A stretch of 64,000 nucleotides of DNA. Source: Rhodanobacteraceae bacterium ZG21-1 (lineage in GTDB: Bacteria; Pseudomonadota; Gammaproteobacteria; Xanthomonadales; Rhodanobacteraceae). The position numbers were made by a program, and so were the translations under genes. The stretch lies in NCBI GenBank assembly GCA_021390615.1, contig JAJEJU010000024.1, positions 1,674,001-1,738,000 on the forward strand. Direction: 5' to 3'. Within the stretch, counting starts at the first letter, position 1; each line of letters opens with the position of its first letter. Positions 47,922-57,733 of the stretch are shown here, piece by piece. Under the pieces are notes generated by a model. It worked only from the letters and a program-made list of their open reading frames with translations. It was not told the origin of the DNA and did not search any database.

Positions 47922-48851
47922 TCAGCGGTTGCTCACGCCGTGCGGCACGTGGCCGGTGGCGACATGCTTGCGCGCCGACTCCACGTTGGCCGGCGAATCG
48001 TCGAAGAAGATGTCGGCACCGAAGGCATCGAGGAAGGGCCCCTTGTCGCGGCCGCCGAGGAACAGTGCCTCGTCGATGCGCACGCCCCAGCGGCGCAGGG
48101 TCAGGATCACCCGCTTGTGCGCCGGCGCCGAGCGCGCGGTGACCAGGGCGGTGCGGATCGGCGAATCCTCGGCCGGAAACGCGGCCTGCAGGCGATGCAG
48201 GGCGGAGAGGAAGCCGCGGAACGGGCCGACCGACAAGGGCTCGTCGGCGTGCTCGGTCTCGCTGAGATGGAACGCGGCCAGGCCCTCCTCGCGCGAGACC
48301 CGCTCACCTTCGTCACCGAAGATCACCGCGTCGCCGTCGAAGGCGATGCGCAGCTGCTCGCTGGCGCGCGGCGGCGCGACGCTCGGCAGGATGGTCGCCG
48401 CCGCTACGCCGGCGGCGAGCGCACGGCCGACGTCCTCGGCATTGGCGGAGAGGAACAGGTCCGCCTTGAACGGCGCGATGTAGTCGGAGGTCGGCGCACC
48501 GCTGGTGAAGGCGGCGCGGCTGATCTGCAGGCCGTAATGCTGGATCGCGTTGAAGATGCGCAGGCCGGTGTCGCCGGAATTGCGCGAGAGCAGGATCACC
48601 TCGACCGGCGGCACGTCGCCGCCCAGGCGGTTCAGGCCCAGCAGTTTCTGCACCAGCGGGAAGGCCACGCCGGGCCTGAGAATGTCGTCTTCGTGCGCGA
48701 TCTGGAAGTCGCGGTAGGCATCCAGGCCGTCACGCTCGAACAGCGCGTGGCTGTCGCCGAGGTCGAACAGGGCGCGCGAGGAAATCGCCACCACCAGCTG
48801 GTTGTCGGCGGCGACATCGCCGCGCAGGAGAGGAGATTCGGGATGGATCAC
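47922..48851 (-). CDS. 5'-nucleotidase (cN-I-like family)
   Basis: 309 residues from GTG 48851. That start is chosen because the family begins shortly before LVVAISSRALFDLGDSHALF, and the open frame upstream overlaps nadK and lacks a family match. Other landmarks: VEVILLSRNSGDTGLRIFNA, LFLSANAEDVGRALAAGVAA and the C-terminal IFFDDSPANVESARKHV with the Asp pair expected for HAD-like phosphatases. It dephosphorylates nucleoside 5'-monophosphates; exact specificity is unknown. It lies 52 bp after nadK on the same strand. Confidence 0.85.
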   Translation of the reverse strand: MIHPESPLLRGDVAADNQLVVAISSRALFDLGDSHALFERDGLDAYRDFQIAHEDDILRPGVAFPLVQKLLGLNRLGGDVPPVEVILLSRNSGDTGLRIFNAIQHYGLQISRAAFTSGAPTSDYIAPFKADLFLSANAEDVGRALAAGVAAATILPSVAPPRASEQLRIAFDGDAVIFGDEGERVSREEGLAAFHLSETEHADEPLSVGPFRGFLSALHRLQAAFPAEDSPIRTALVTARSAPAHKRVILTLRRWGVRIDEALFLGGRDKGPFLDAFGADIFFDDSPANVESARKHVATGHVPHGVSNR

Positions 48852-48903
48852 GACCGGCCGGCAGGCGGGGAAGATGCCTGCAATGTAGCACGCAGCGCGC
48901 GCC

Positions 48904-49671
48904 TCACTCCGCCGCGAACTGCTCGTCGAGAATGCGCTGCTCGAGGTTGTGCTCCGGATCGAACAGCAGCCGCACGCCCTGCCCGCCGGCCTGGCGGATC
49001 GCCACCAGGCGCACGTCGCGCACTTCGTGGAAGTCGGCGGTGGCACTGACCGGACGCTTGCCGGGATCGAGCACGCGCAGCACGACTTCGGTGCGATGCG
49101 GCAGGATGGCGCCGCGCCAGCGACGCGGACGGAACGGGCTGATCGGAGTCAGCGCCAGCACGTTGGCGTCCAGCGGCAGGATCGGCCCGTGCGCGGACAG
49201 GTTGTAGGCAGTGGAGCCGGCCGGCGTGGACACCAGGATGCCGTCACAGACCAGGTTCGACAGCTTGACGATGCCGTTGAGCTGCACCTCCAGGTGCGCG
49301 GCCTGGTTGCTCTGACGCAGCAGCGAGACTTCATTGAAGGCCAGCGCGGTGTGCTCGGTGCCCTCGCCGTCGGTGACACGCATGTCCAGCGGAAACAGCG
49401 TCGCGGTATGCGCCCGCTCGATGCGTCCCGGCAGCTCGTCGAGGCGGTGCTTGTTCATCAGGAAGCCGACCCGGCCCAGCTTCATGCCGTACACCGGCAC
49501 GTCGAGTGCGCGATGCAGGTGCAGGGTGCGAAGCATGAAGCCGTCGCCGCCGAGCGCCACCACCACGTCGGCCTGCATCGCAGGCACGTCGCCGTAGCGA
49601 TCGATCAGTTTGCGGCGCGCCTGCTGGGCTACCGTGGTCTCGCTCGCTACGAAGGTAAAGCGCATGGGCAT
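48904..49671 (-). CDS. nadK: NAD kinase
   Basis: 255 residues. It phosphorylates NAD+ to NADP+. The catalytic GGDGFMLRT (GGDG about 41-44) and the NAD-binding NEVSLLRQ and [20 protein letters not shown] stretches are present. Starts at ATG 49671 or ATG 49665 differ by two residues (MPMRFTF versus MRFTF) with no decisive ribosome binding site. It heads the nadK, nucleotidase, phrB group and is divergent from the GH25 gene. Confidence 0.95.
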   Translation of the reverse strand: MPMRFTFVASETTVAQQARRKLIDRYGDVPAMQADVVVALGGDGFMLRTLHLHRALDVPVYGMKLGRVGFLMNKHRLDELPGRIERAHTATLFPLDMRVTDGEGTEHTALAFNEVSLLRQSNQAAHLEVQLNGIVKLSNLVCDGILVSTPAGSTAYNLSAHGPILPLDANVLALTPISPFRPRRWRGAILPHRTEVVLRVLDPGKRPVSATADFHEVRDVRLVAIRQAGGQGVRLLFDPEHNLEQRILDEQFAAE

Positions 49672-50008
49672 GCGGCGATGGTAGCGAGGCCTCCGCAAAA
49701 CTTCGAGCACTCGCGCACGTCGAGGCCCTTCCGCGGCGATTCCGATTTTCGCCGCGGCGTGACGGCCTCGGCATTCCCCGCGTTGCCGTTCCGCCTACCC
49801 TTCCCGCGGACCTTTTCGAACCGCCTTCGCCAACGGCTTTCCCCGGCGCGCTTCGCGAAAGGCCATCGCAACTCAGGGGCGCCGACCGTCGCCACACGGC
49901 CGGCCGGGAGGGTTTTGCCCGTACCGACCCGGCCGCTCGCCGCCCGCGTTGCTTCTTGCCGTCCAACCCGTTCCATCGTGACGCATCCACTCCACGGAGA
50001 GACCACAC
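49672..50008. other. Divergent intergenic region nadK / GH25 gene
   Basis: 337 bases without a gene. It contains the inverted repeat CCGCGGCGA (49731-49739) and TCGCCGCGG (49749-49757) separated by nine bases, without a T-run. Promoters for both neighbours must lie here. Confidence 0.5.
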
Positions 50009-50902
50009 ATGGCCACGTTCGCACGCAAGAAAGTTCTGTTCGCCGCCCTCGCCCTGGGCCTCGTCGGCGCTGGCGCCACGCCAGCCCAGGAAGGATCGAC
50101 CACGGCGCAAGGCGGCTCGCTCGACCGCATGATCGATCGCCTCAATCCGGACATTCCGGCCGACCTTGCCGCGCGCATCCTCGCCGACGATCACCCGATG
50201 GGTTCGCAGATCCGCCTGCACGAGGGCAATCGCTACCAGCTGCAGGTCAATCCGCGCTACTTCGCCGCGGCGATCGCCTCGGTGCCCGGCATGGATGTCA
50301 GCGGCTACCAGGGCAACGTCAACTGGAGCGGCGCGTGGAGCAACGGCGCGCGCTTCGCCTACGTCAAGGCGACCGAGGGCACCTACTACACCAACCCGTA
50401 TTTCGCCCAGCAGTACAACGGTTCCTACAACGTGGGGATGATCCGCGGCTCGTATCATTTCGCACGCCCCGACACCACCAGCGGCGCCACCCAGGCCGAC
50501 TATTTCATCGCCCACGGCGGCGGCTGGTCGAAGGACGGCAAGACCCTGCCCGGCGCCATCGACATGGAATACAACCCCTACGGCGCCACCTGCTACGGCC
50601 TCAGCCAGGCCAGCATGGCGGCCTGGGTCAGCTCCTTCAGCAACGAGTACCACGCACGCACCGGCGTGTGGCCGGTGATCTACACCAGCACCAGCTGGTG
50701 GTCGCAGTGCGTCGGCACCGCGGGTAACTTCAGCGCCAACAGCCCACTGTGGGTGGCCAACTACAACAGCACCGCCGGCACCATGCCGTACGCCTGGGGC
50801 TACTACACCTTCTGGCAATACGCCGACTCGGGTACCTTCCCCGGCGACCAGGACGTCTTCAACGGTGCCTATAGCCAGTTGCAGGCGATCGCCAACGGCT
50901 GA
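50009..50902 (+). CDS. Secreted GH25 muramidase (lysozyme)
   Basis: 297 residues. An N-terminal signal peptide (VLFAALALGLVGAGATPA) precedes a ~65-residue linker region and a GH25 domain from MDVSGYQGNVNW onward. Catalytic-site residues typical of GH25 are present: Asp96 (DVSGYQ), Asp185 and Glu187 (AIDMEYNP), with VKATEGTYYTNPYF and WQYADSG. The enzyme would cut the beta-1,4 bond between MurNAc and GlcNAc. The family is best known from Actinobacteria, Firmicutes and phages; here there is no holin, spanin or phage gene nearby, so it looks like a host-secreted enzyme. Confidence 0.92.
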   Translation: MATFARKKVLFAALALGLVGAGATPAQEGSTTAQGGSLDRMIDRLNPDIPADLAARILADDHPMGSQIRLHEGNRYQLQVNPRYFAAAIASVPGMDVSGYQGNVNWSGAWSNGARFAYVKATEGTYYTNPYFAQQYNGSYNVGMIRGSYHFARPDTTSGATQADYFIAHGGGWSKDGKTLPGAIDMEYNPYGATCYGLSQASMAAWVSSFSNEYHARTGVWPVIYTSTSWWSQCVGTAGNFSANSPLWVANYNSTAGTMPYAWGYYTFWQYADSGTFPGDQDVFNGAYSQLQAIANG

Positions 50903-50930
50903 CCGTCCAAGCTGCCAGTACGCGCATGAA

Positions 50931-50960
50931 AAAAGGGCGTCGCCACAGCGACGCCCTTTT
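50931..50960. terminator. Bidirectional terminator between GH25 and NAD-GDH genes
   Basis: GGGCGTCGC (50935-50943), loop CACA, GCGACGCCC (50948-50956), preceded by A-rich and followed by TTTT sequence, serving both convergent genes. Confidence 0.9.
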
Positions 50961-50983
50961 CAGGCTGGCCGGACGCGGACGCG

Positions 50984-53900
50984 TCAGACCGGCACTTGCG
51001 CCAGCTGAGCCAGGCGGCGCACCGCCACCGAGGCGATCGGATAGTCCGCGTTCTGGGTGAGGATTTCCGCCAGCATGCTGCGGGTGTACTTCAGCGTGGC
51101 GTCGTCGCGGTTCAGCCAACGCTGCACCGCCGAGCCTTCGCCCGGCTGCTGCGCCGCGAAGGCGAGCACCTGCGATGCCAACGCACGATGCTGGTGGTTC
51201 AGCTCGTCCAGCAGCGAACCGCGCGCCTGCGCATGCCAGTGGCCTTCCACCGGCAGCGCCTCGATCTGGTCGCGCAGCCATTCCAGATCCAGCGCCTCAC
51301 CCAGCTCGTAGAACACGCCGGCCACTTCGGCGATCGGCCGGCCGCTCTGCTGGGCCACCTCGACCATGTCGAGCACCGCACGCAGCACGGTCGTCCGCGC
51401 CAGCCGCTGGGACAGTTCCGGCGGCAGGCCCAGGCCTTCCCATTTTTCCTGGGTGGCCGAGAAGTCGCCTTGGCCGGTCGGCGTCAGCGCGCCCGGCAAG
51501 GCCTTGCGCAGCTCCGACACGCTGGCCTGGTAGCGCTCCACGTTGGCGGCGATGTCCAGCGTGCCGCCCGGACGGTTGAGCAGCCAACGGGTGAGATGAC
51601 GCAGCAGCGACCAGATCTGCATGATCGCGTCGATCTGGGTCTCTTCCGCCACCTTGCTGTCCAGCACCTCGATCTGCGCCCACAGCTCGCGCGCGTCGAG
51701 GATTTCGCGCGCCGCGGTATAGGCCTTGGCGATCGCCGCCGGACCCTGGCCGGTGTCCTCCTGCATGCGCATCATGAAGGTGGCGCCCATGCGGTTGATG
51801 GTCGAGTTGGTCACCGCGGTGGCGATGATCTCGCGCTTCAGCCGGTGGCGCTGCATGTGCGCGGCGTACTTCTCGTGCAGCGGCGCGGGGAAGTAGCGCA
51901 CCAGCTCCTTCGACAGGTACGGGTCTTCCGGCACGTCGGAATCGAGCAGCTGCTGGAACAGGCGGATCTTGTCGTAGGACAGCAGCACCGACAGTTCCGG
52001 CCGGGTCATGCCCTGGCCGCGCGTCTTGCGCTCGGTCAGCTCGGCTTCGGCGGGCAGGTTCTCGACCTGGCGGTCGAGCAGGCCTTCGCCTTCGAGGATG
52101 CGGATGAAGTGCGCCAGCGAACCCAGGCGGCGCACCGACTGGCGCTCCATCAGGGTGATCGCCTGGTTCTGCCGGTAGTTGTCCCACAGCACCAGTTCGC
52201 CGACTTCGTCGGTCATCACCGCCAGCTGCGCGTTGCGCCCGTCCACGTCGATCTCGCCGCGCTGCACGGCGTCGTCGAGCAGGATCTTGATGTTCACCTC
52301 ATGGTCCGAGGTGTCCACACCGGCAGAGTTGTCGATGAAGTCGGTGTTGAGCAGCACGCCATGCTGGGCGGACTCGATGCGGCCCTTCTGGGTCATGCCC
52401 AGGTTGCCGCCCTCGCCCACCACCTTGCAGCGCAGCTCGCTGCCGTTGACGCGCAGCAGGTTGTTGGCGCGGTCGCCGACCTCGGCCTGGGTCTCGGCCG
52501 TGGCCTTGACGTAGGTGCCGATGCCGCCGTTCCACAGCAGGTCGACCGGCGCCTTGAGGATCGCGCTGAGCAGCTCGTTCGGCGGCAGCTGGGTCGCTTC
52601 CGACTTCAGGCCCAGGGCGACGCGCACTTCCGGCGAAATCGGGATCGACTTGGCGCTGCGCGGATACACGCCGCCGCCGGTGGAGATCAGCGACTTGTCG
52701 TAGTCCTCCCAGCTCGAGCGCGGCAGCTTGAACATGCGCTCGCGCTCGGCGAACGAGCGCGCCGTGTCCGGATGGGGGTCGAGGAAGATGTGGCGGTGGT
52801 CGAAGGCGGCCAGCAGGCGGATGTGCCTGGACAACAGCATGCCGTTGCCGAACACGTCGCCGGACATGTCGCCGATGCCCACGCAGCTGAAGTCCTGCGT
52901 CTGGCTGTCGCGGCCCAGCGCGCGGAAGTGGCGCTTGACCGACTCCCACGCGCCCTTGGCGGTGATGCCCATGCCCTTGTGGTCGTAGCCGTTGGAGCCG
53001 CCCGAGGCGAACGCGTCGCCCAGCCAGAAGCCGTGCTCCACCGAGATCGCATTGGCGATGTCGGAGAAAGTCGCGGTGCCCTTGTCGGCGGCGACCACCA
53101 GATAGGGGTCGTCCTGATCGTGGCGTACCACATCGTGCGGCGGCACCACCTTGCCCTCGACCAGGTTGTCGGTGACGTCGAGCAGGCCGTTGATGAACAT
53201 GCGGTAGCAGGCGATGCCCTCGGCCAGTTGGGCGTCGCGATCGCCGCCCACCGGCGCGCGCTTGACGAAGAAGCCGCCCTTCGAGCCGACCGGCACGATC
53301 ACGGTGTTCTTCACCATCTGCGCCTTCACCAGGCCCAGCACCTCGGTGCGGAAGTCTTCGCGGCGATCGGACCAGCGCAGACCGCCGCGCGCCACCGGGC
53401 CGAAACGCAGATGGATGCCTTCCACGCGTGGCGCGCACACGAAGATCTCGCGGTACGGCACCGGCTTCGGCAGGTCGGGCACGCGGCGCGAATCGAACTT
53501 GTAGGCGATGTAGCTGCGGTAGGCGCCATCCCACTGCTGGAAGAAGCTGGTGCGCAAGGTAGCCTGCATCACTGCCACGAAGCTGCGCAGGATGCGGTCT
53601 TCGTCCAGACTGGAGACGGTTTCCAGCAGCACGCCGATGGCGTCCTCGATCACCGCCACCTGTTCCGCGCGCGGCTTCGCCAAGGCGGCGACCAGGCCGT
53701 CGATCAGGGCGGGATGCGCCTGGCGCACCGCCTCCGGAATCAATGCCTGCATCTCGCCGGCCAGGGCGGCGCCGGCGGCCTTCAGCTCGTCCGCCGAGAG
53801 CGACTCGCGGTGCGGATCGAACTTGGCCAGGAACAGCTCCACTAGCAGGCCGGCCAGGGCCGGGTAATGGTTGAAGGCGTCTTCCATGTAGGCCTGCGAG

Positions 53901-55915
53901 AAGGCCACGCCGGCCTGCAGCAGGTATTTGCAATAGCCGCGCAGCATGGCGACCTGGCGCCAGCTCAGCTTGGCCCCGAGCACCAGCCGGTTGAAGCTGT
54001 CGTTCTCGGCGTTGCCACGCCAGATCTGCTCGAAGGCGTCTTCGAACAGTGAGCCGACCTGGGCCACGTCGAAGCTGAGCGTGCCTACCGGCTGTACCTG
54101 GAAATCCTGGATGAACAGCGGTATGCCGCCGGTCTGGGCCTCGTAGACGTGCTCGCTGAGCACGCGCAGGCCGAGGTTCTCCAGCAGCGGCAGCACTTCG
54201 GACAAGGCGATGTCGGCGCCGCTGCGGTAGATCTTGAAGCGCAGCTCCTGCGGCCGCTCGGCCGGGTGGTAGAACGACATGCGCACATCGTCGTCGCCGA
54301 CCAGCCGCGACAGCTCGTGCACGTCGCGCGCGGCCACCTCGGCCGGCACTTCGTCGACGTAGCCCGCGGGCAGCGCACGCACGTAGCGGTTGGCCAGCAC
54401 CACGCCGTCCTGGTCGCCGCGTTGGCGCACCAGGGCGTCGCGCACGTCGTCGTGCCAGTTGCGCACGATCGCCACGATGGATTGCTCCAGCGCGGAAGTG
54501 TCATAGCTGACGGCCTCGCCCGGCTTCGGCCACAGCACGATGTGCAGGCGCGCCAGAGCGGCTTCGCCCATCAGCACCGCCGAATCGATCTGCGAGGCGC
54601 CCAGGGTCTCGCGCAGCAGCTGCTCGATGCGCTCGCGCACCGTGGTGGTGAAACGCTCGCGCGGCACGTAGACCAGGCAGGAATAAAAGCGGCCGTAGCG
54701 GTCGCGGCGCAGGAACAGCCGCGGGCGGGCGCGCTGGCGCAGTTCCAGGGTGCCGGTCGCGGTGTTGAACAGCTCTTCCTCGCTGCTCTGGAACAGTTCG
54801 TCGCGCGGCAGCGTCTCCAGGATGTGGCGCAGCGACTTGCCCGAGTAGGAGTCGCGCTTCAGCCCGGAACGGGCCAGCACCGCTTCCACCTTCTGGCGCA
54901 CCAGCGGCACGTCCTGCGGGCGCGCCATGTAGGCGTTGGAGGAGAACAGGCCGAGGAAGCGCTGCTCGGACACCGGCTTGCCGCTGGCGTCGAACTTCAG
55001 CACGCCGACATAGTCCATGTGGCTCGGCCGGTGCACGTGCGAGCGCGCATTGGTCTTGGTGAGGATGATCGCGTCGGTGGCGCCCGACTGCGGCAGCTCG
55101 CTGGCCACCAGGGTGCGCAGCGAACGCGGCGCCAGGCCGCGCTCGCCGCAGCGCAGGATGCCCATGCCGGACTCGTCGACCGCGCGCAGCACCTGCTCGC
55201 CGTCGGCATGCGCGACTTCGTACTCGCGGTAGCCCAGGAAGGTGAAGTTGTCGTCGGCGAGCCAGTGCATGAACTCGCTGGCCTCGCGCACCGAGGCCTC
55301 GTCCAGCGGCAGCGCACGCTGCGGCAGTTCGGCGGCGATCGCCTTGGCCTGCCCGCTCATCTTGGCCCAGTCGCCCACCGCCTGGCGCACGTCGTCGAGC
55401 GCCGACTCCACCTGCGCCTGCAGCTGGACCAGTCCGGCCTCGTCGGCCACGCGATCGACTTCGAGGTGCATCACCGATTCCGGCGCGCCGGCATCGTCGC
55501 CGAGCTTCTGCAGGCGGCCGTCGGCATCGCGCCTGACCTTGACCACCGGATGCAGCACGGCGTGGATCTGCAGATGGGCCGAGGCGATCATGCTGACCGT
55601 GTCGACCAGGAACGGCATGTCGTCGGTGACCACCTGGATCAGGCTGCGCCCGGCGTTGCCGGCCGGCGCGTGGGTTACCTGCACCTTGGCGTGGCTCGGC
55701 TGACGCTGCTGCAGCAATTCGAGCAGGCCTCCCACGATCACGGCCCAGTCCGCAGCGGTATGCAGGTCGAGATCGGCCTCGGCCACGCGCGCGAAGAAGG
55801 CGCTGATAAAAAATTGCGCCTCATCAAGGCGCTGGGTGGGGAAACCGCGTTTTTTCACTTCCTCGAGGACGACCGACGGAAACGCTGTGTCGCTGGCTGC
55901 ACGGATGGCATTCAT
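50984..55915 (-). CDS. gdhB: NAD-specific glutamate dehydrogenase, 180-kDa type
   Basis: 1643 residues, the L_180 class GDH that oxidises glutamate to 2-oxoglutarate with NAD+ (catabolic). The N-terminal ~700 residues are regulatory, with ACT-like segments. The central catalytic core holds the block VARGGLRWSDRREDFRTEVL followed by KAQMVKNTVIVPVGSKGGFF, including the catalytic Lys region. The NAD-binding half carries VGIGDMSGDVFGNGML and GEGGNLGMTQKGRIE. The C-terminal ~400 residues are helical. Start at ATG 55915. Comparable enzymes are allosterically regulated by amino acids. It is alone in its transcript. Confidence 0.96.
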   Translation of the reverse strand: MNAIRAASDTAFPSVVLEEVKKRGFPTQRLDEAQFFISAFFARVAEADLDLHTAADWAVIVGGLLELLQQRQPSHAKVQVTHAPAGNAGRSLIQVVTDDMPFLVDTVSMIASAHLQIHAVLHPVVKVRRDADGRLQKLGDDAGAPESVMHLEVDRVADEAGLVQLQAQVESALDDVRQAVGDWAKMSGQAKAIAAELPQRALPLDEASVREASEFMHWLADDNFTFLGYREYEVAHADGEQVLRAVDESGMGILRCGERGLAPRSLRTLVASELPQSGATDAIILTKTNARSHVHRPSHMDYVGVLKFDASGKPVSEQRFLGLFSSNAYMARPQDVPLVRQKVEAVLARSGLKRDSYSGKSLRHILETLPRDELFQSSEEELFNTATGTLELRQRARPRLFLRRDRYGRFYSCLVYVPRERFTTTVRERIEQLLRETLGASQIDSAVLMGEAALARLHIVLWPKPGEAVSYDTSALEQSIVAIVRNWHDDVRDALVRQRGDQDGVVLANRYVRALPAGYVDEVPAEVAARDVHELSRLVGDDDVRMSFYHPAERPQELRFKIYRSGADIALSEVLPLLENLGLRVLSEHVYEAQTGGIPLFIQDFQVQPVGTLSFDVAQVGSLFEDAFEQIWRGNAENDSFNRLVLGAKLSWRQVAMLRGYCKYLLQAGVAFSQAYMEDAFNHYPALAGLLVELFLAKFDPHRESLSADELKAAGAALAGEMQALIPEAVRQAHPALIDGLVAALAKPRAEQVAVIEDAIGVLLETVSSLDEDRILRSFVAVMQATLRTSFFQQWDGAYRSYIAYKFDSRRVPDLPKPVPYREIFVCAPRVEGIHLRFGPVARGGLRWSDRREDFRTEVLGLVKAQMVKNTVIVPVGSKGGFFVKRAPVGGDRDAQLAEGIACYRMFINGLLDVTDNLVEGKVVPPHDVVRHDQDDPYLVVAADKGTATFSDIANAISVEHGFWLGDAFASGGSNGYDHKGMGITAKGAWESVKRHFRALGRDSQTQDFSCVGIGDMSGDVFGNGMLLSRHIRLLAAFDHRHIFLDPHPDTARSFAERERMFKLPRSSWEDYDKSLISTGGGVYPRSAKSIPISPEVRVALGLKSEATQLPPNELLSAILKAPVDLLWNGGIGTYVKATAETQAEVGDRANNLLRVNGSELRCKVVGEGGNLGMTQKGRIESAQHGVLLNTDFIDNSAGVDTSDHEVNIKILLDDAVQRGEIDVDGRNAQLAVMTDEVGELVLWDNYRQNQAITLMERQSVRRLGSLAHFIRILEGEGLLDRQVENLPAEAELTERKTRGQGMTRPELSVLLSYDKIRLFQQLLDSDVPEDPYLSKELVRYFPAPLHEKYAAHMQRHRLKREIIATAVTNSTINRMGATFMMRMQEDTGQGPAAIAKAYTAAREILDARELWAQIEVLDSKVAEETQIDAIMQIWSLLRHLTRWLLNRPGGTLDIAANVERYQASVSELRKALPGALTPTGQGDFSATQEKWEGLGLPPELSQRLARTTVLRAVLDMVEVAQQSGRPIAEVAGVFYELGEALDLEWLRDQIEALPVEGHWHAQARGSLLDELNHQHRALASQVLAFAAQQPGEGSAVQRWLNRDDATLKYTRSMLAEILTQNADYPIASVAVRRLAQLAQVPV

Positions 55916-56500
55916 GGCATCTACTGTTCAGTGGAGGCGGGGTCTTGCTAAGCCTTAAAAGGATACGCCGCGCCTGGGGGCGAATCCACCGAAACAGCGC
56001 TTCGCGCAGCCACCATGCTGCAGCGCATGGCATCAGCATTCACACTTCCGTCATAGGCTGTCGCCGTGACATCGTTGTCGCGGCTCGGCGCGCTGATTCG
56101 CAGCATGTGCGTGCATGTGCATATGGACGCGGCGCATGATGCGACGCACGATGCATGCGCCGCGTCTGCCGGCTCCATCGACGCATCGGCGAGCGAGCGT
56201 CTCGCTCGCCGGTCGTCACCTCGCCAAGCCATTTTCCACGCAACCGCACTCGATGCATGCAATCGGTCACAGCGGCGTTAAAAAATAGCTGGCGCAATGA
56301 CTCAGATAAATTGTAAACTGACCGGTATAGCCAACCAGAGCAGTGCATGCCACCGGCCTCGCGCGTCCCCACGCGTTCGAGGGCGATGTGCTGCGGCGTA
56401 GCGCCAAGTCGGGAATGCCGTGCCAGTACGCACGGCGCCCAGGCGACGGATCGCCCTAGCGACTCAATTCAAAAATCAAATTGCCAGCCACGGAGTCTTC
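55916..56500. other. Intergenic region NAD-GDH / RND efflux operon
   Basis: 585 bases with no convincing gene. The middle (56090-56165) is unusually rich in GCATG/TGCAT words. Near 56300-56335 there is an AT-rich stretch, GATAAATTGTAAACTGACCG, followed by GTATAG, the most likely promoter/operator site for the efflux genes. No regulator gene is present between the divergent transcripts. Confidence 0.5.
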
Positions 56501-57721
56501 ATGAAGCCCTCGTCACTGCACACTCCCATCCTCTGCGTGAGTCTGCTTGCGCTGGCCGCCTGCCAAGGGAAAGGCCAGGGCCAGCCGCAGATGCCGCCGC
56601 CGACGGTGGGCGTCATCAAGGCGCAGCCGCAGAGCACCACGCTGAGCAAGGAATTGGTCGGCCGCCTGTCGGCCTACCGCAGCGCCGATGTACGCGCCCG
56701 CGTCTCGGGTCTGCTGGTCAAGCGCGTCTATCAGGAAGGCAGCGACGTCAAGCAGGGCCAGCTGATGTTCCAGGTGGATCCCGCGCCCTACAAGGCCGCG
56801 CTGGACAGCGCCCTGGGCAATCTCGCCTCGGCCAAGGCCACCGCCACCAATGCGCACGTCACCGCCGAGCGCGATCGCGCGCTGATTCCGAAGGGCTATG
56901 TCTCCAAGGCCCAGCTGGATACCGACGAGGCCGCCGAGCGCAGCTCGGCCGCGGCCGTGCAGCAGGCCCAGGCCAGCGTCGAGACCGCGCGCATCAACCT
57001 TAGCTACACCAACGTGGTGGCGCCGATCTCCGGCCGGGCCGGTCAGCAACAGGTGACCGAGGGCGCCATCGTCGGCAACGGCACTGCCGACAGCGGCACC
57101 AGCTCGACCCTGCTGACCACGGTCGACCAGCTCGACCAGCTCTACGTGAACTTCACCATGAGCGCCGCCGACATGAGCGCCATGCGCCTGGCGCAGAGCA
57201 AGGGCAGCGTGCAGCTGTCGGATCCGAACAAGACCTCAATCCAGATCACCCTGCCCGACGGCAGCAAGTACGACCAGGCCGGCACGCTGGACTTCTCCGA
57301 CACCTCGGTGAACGCCACCACCGGCGCGATCAACCTGCGCGCCCTGGTGCCCAACCCGCAGATGCAGCTGCTGCCCGGCATGTACGTCAACCTGGCCGCC
57401 AACCTGGGACAGCAGAACAATATCTATCTGATCCCGCAGCAGGCGTTGCAGCGCGACGTCGCCGGCGCCTACGTGCTGGTGGCCGAGAACGGCAAGGCCA
57501 AGCGCAAGGATGTGACCATCGGCAGCACCAGCGGCAGCAACTGGATCGTCACCTCCGGTCTCGACAACGGCGATCAGGTCATCGTCTCGGGGCTGATCTC
57601 GGGCATGCCGCCGGGCGTGCAGCCTGGCGCGGACATCAATCCCACGCCCTGGCAGCCGACGGCTGGCGGCAAGGCGCCGGGCTCGGCAGCGGCTAGCGGT
57701 CCTGCCGCCGGCAAGCAGTAA
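56501..57721 (+). CDS. RND efflux periplasmic adaptor (AcrA/MexA type)
   Basis: 406-residue membrane-fusion lipoprotein linking an RND pump to an outer-membrane channel. The signal peptide ends in a lipobox (LLALAAC, lipidated Cys21). Barrel-sandwich hybrid halves (SADVRARVSGLLVKRVYQEG and NLSYTNVVAPISGRAG) flank an alpha-hairpin (about 95-160). The beta-barrel and membrane-proximal domains follow (YLIPQQALQRDVAGAYVLV). CGGAG precedes the ATG. It lies 12 bp before the permease gene, an obligate operon pair. Confidence 0.95.
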   Translation: MKPSSLHTPILCVSLLALAACQGKGQGQPQMPPPTVGVIKAQPQSTTLSKELVGRLSAYRSADVRARVSGLLVKRVYQEGSDVKQGQLMFQVDPAPYKAALDSALGNLASAKATATNAHVTAERDRALIPKGYVSKAQLDTDEAAERSSAAAVQQAQASVETARINLSYTNVVAPISGRAGQQQVTEGAIVGNGTADSGTSSTLLTTVDQLDQLYVNFTMSAADMSAMRLAQSKGSVQLSDPNKTSIQITLPDGSKYDQAGTLDFSDTSVNATTGAINLRALVPNPQMQLLPGMYVNLAANLGQQNNIYLIPQQALQRDVAGAYVLVAENGKAKRKDVTIGSTSGSNWIVTSGLDNGDQVIVSGLISGMPPGVQPGADINPTPWQPTAGGKAPGSAAASGPAAGKQ

Positions 57722-57733
57722 GGAGCGCGACTC

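Noticed and set aside
50996-53845. Long plus-strand frames inside the NAD-glutamate dehydrogenase gene
   Set aside because: Mirror of biased codons on the minus strand; the minus-strand protein is full length and highly conserved.
56090-56165. TGCAT-rich block as a possible replication or uptake sequence cluster
   Set aside because: The words are irregularly spaced and no DnaA-box or uptake-signal consensus is matched; kept only as a remark on the intergenic region.
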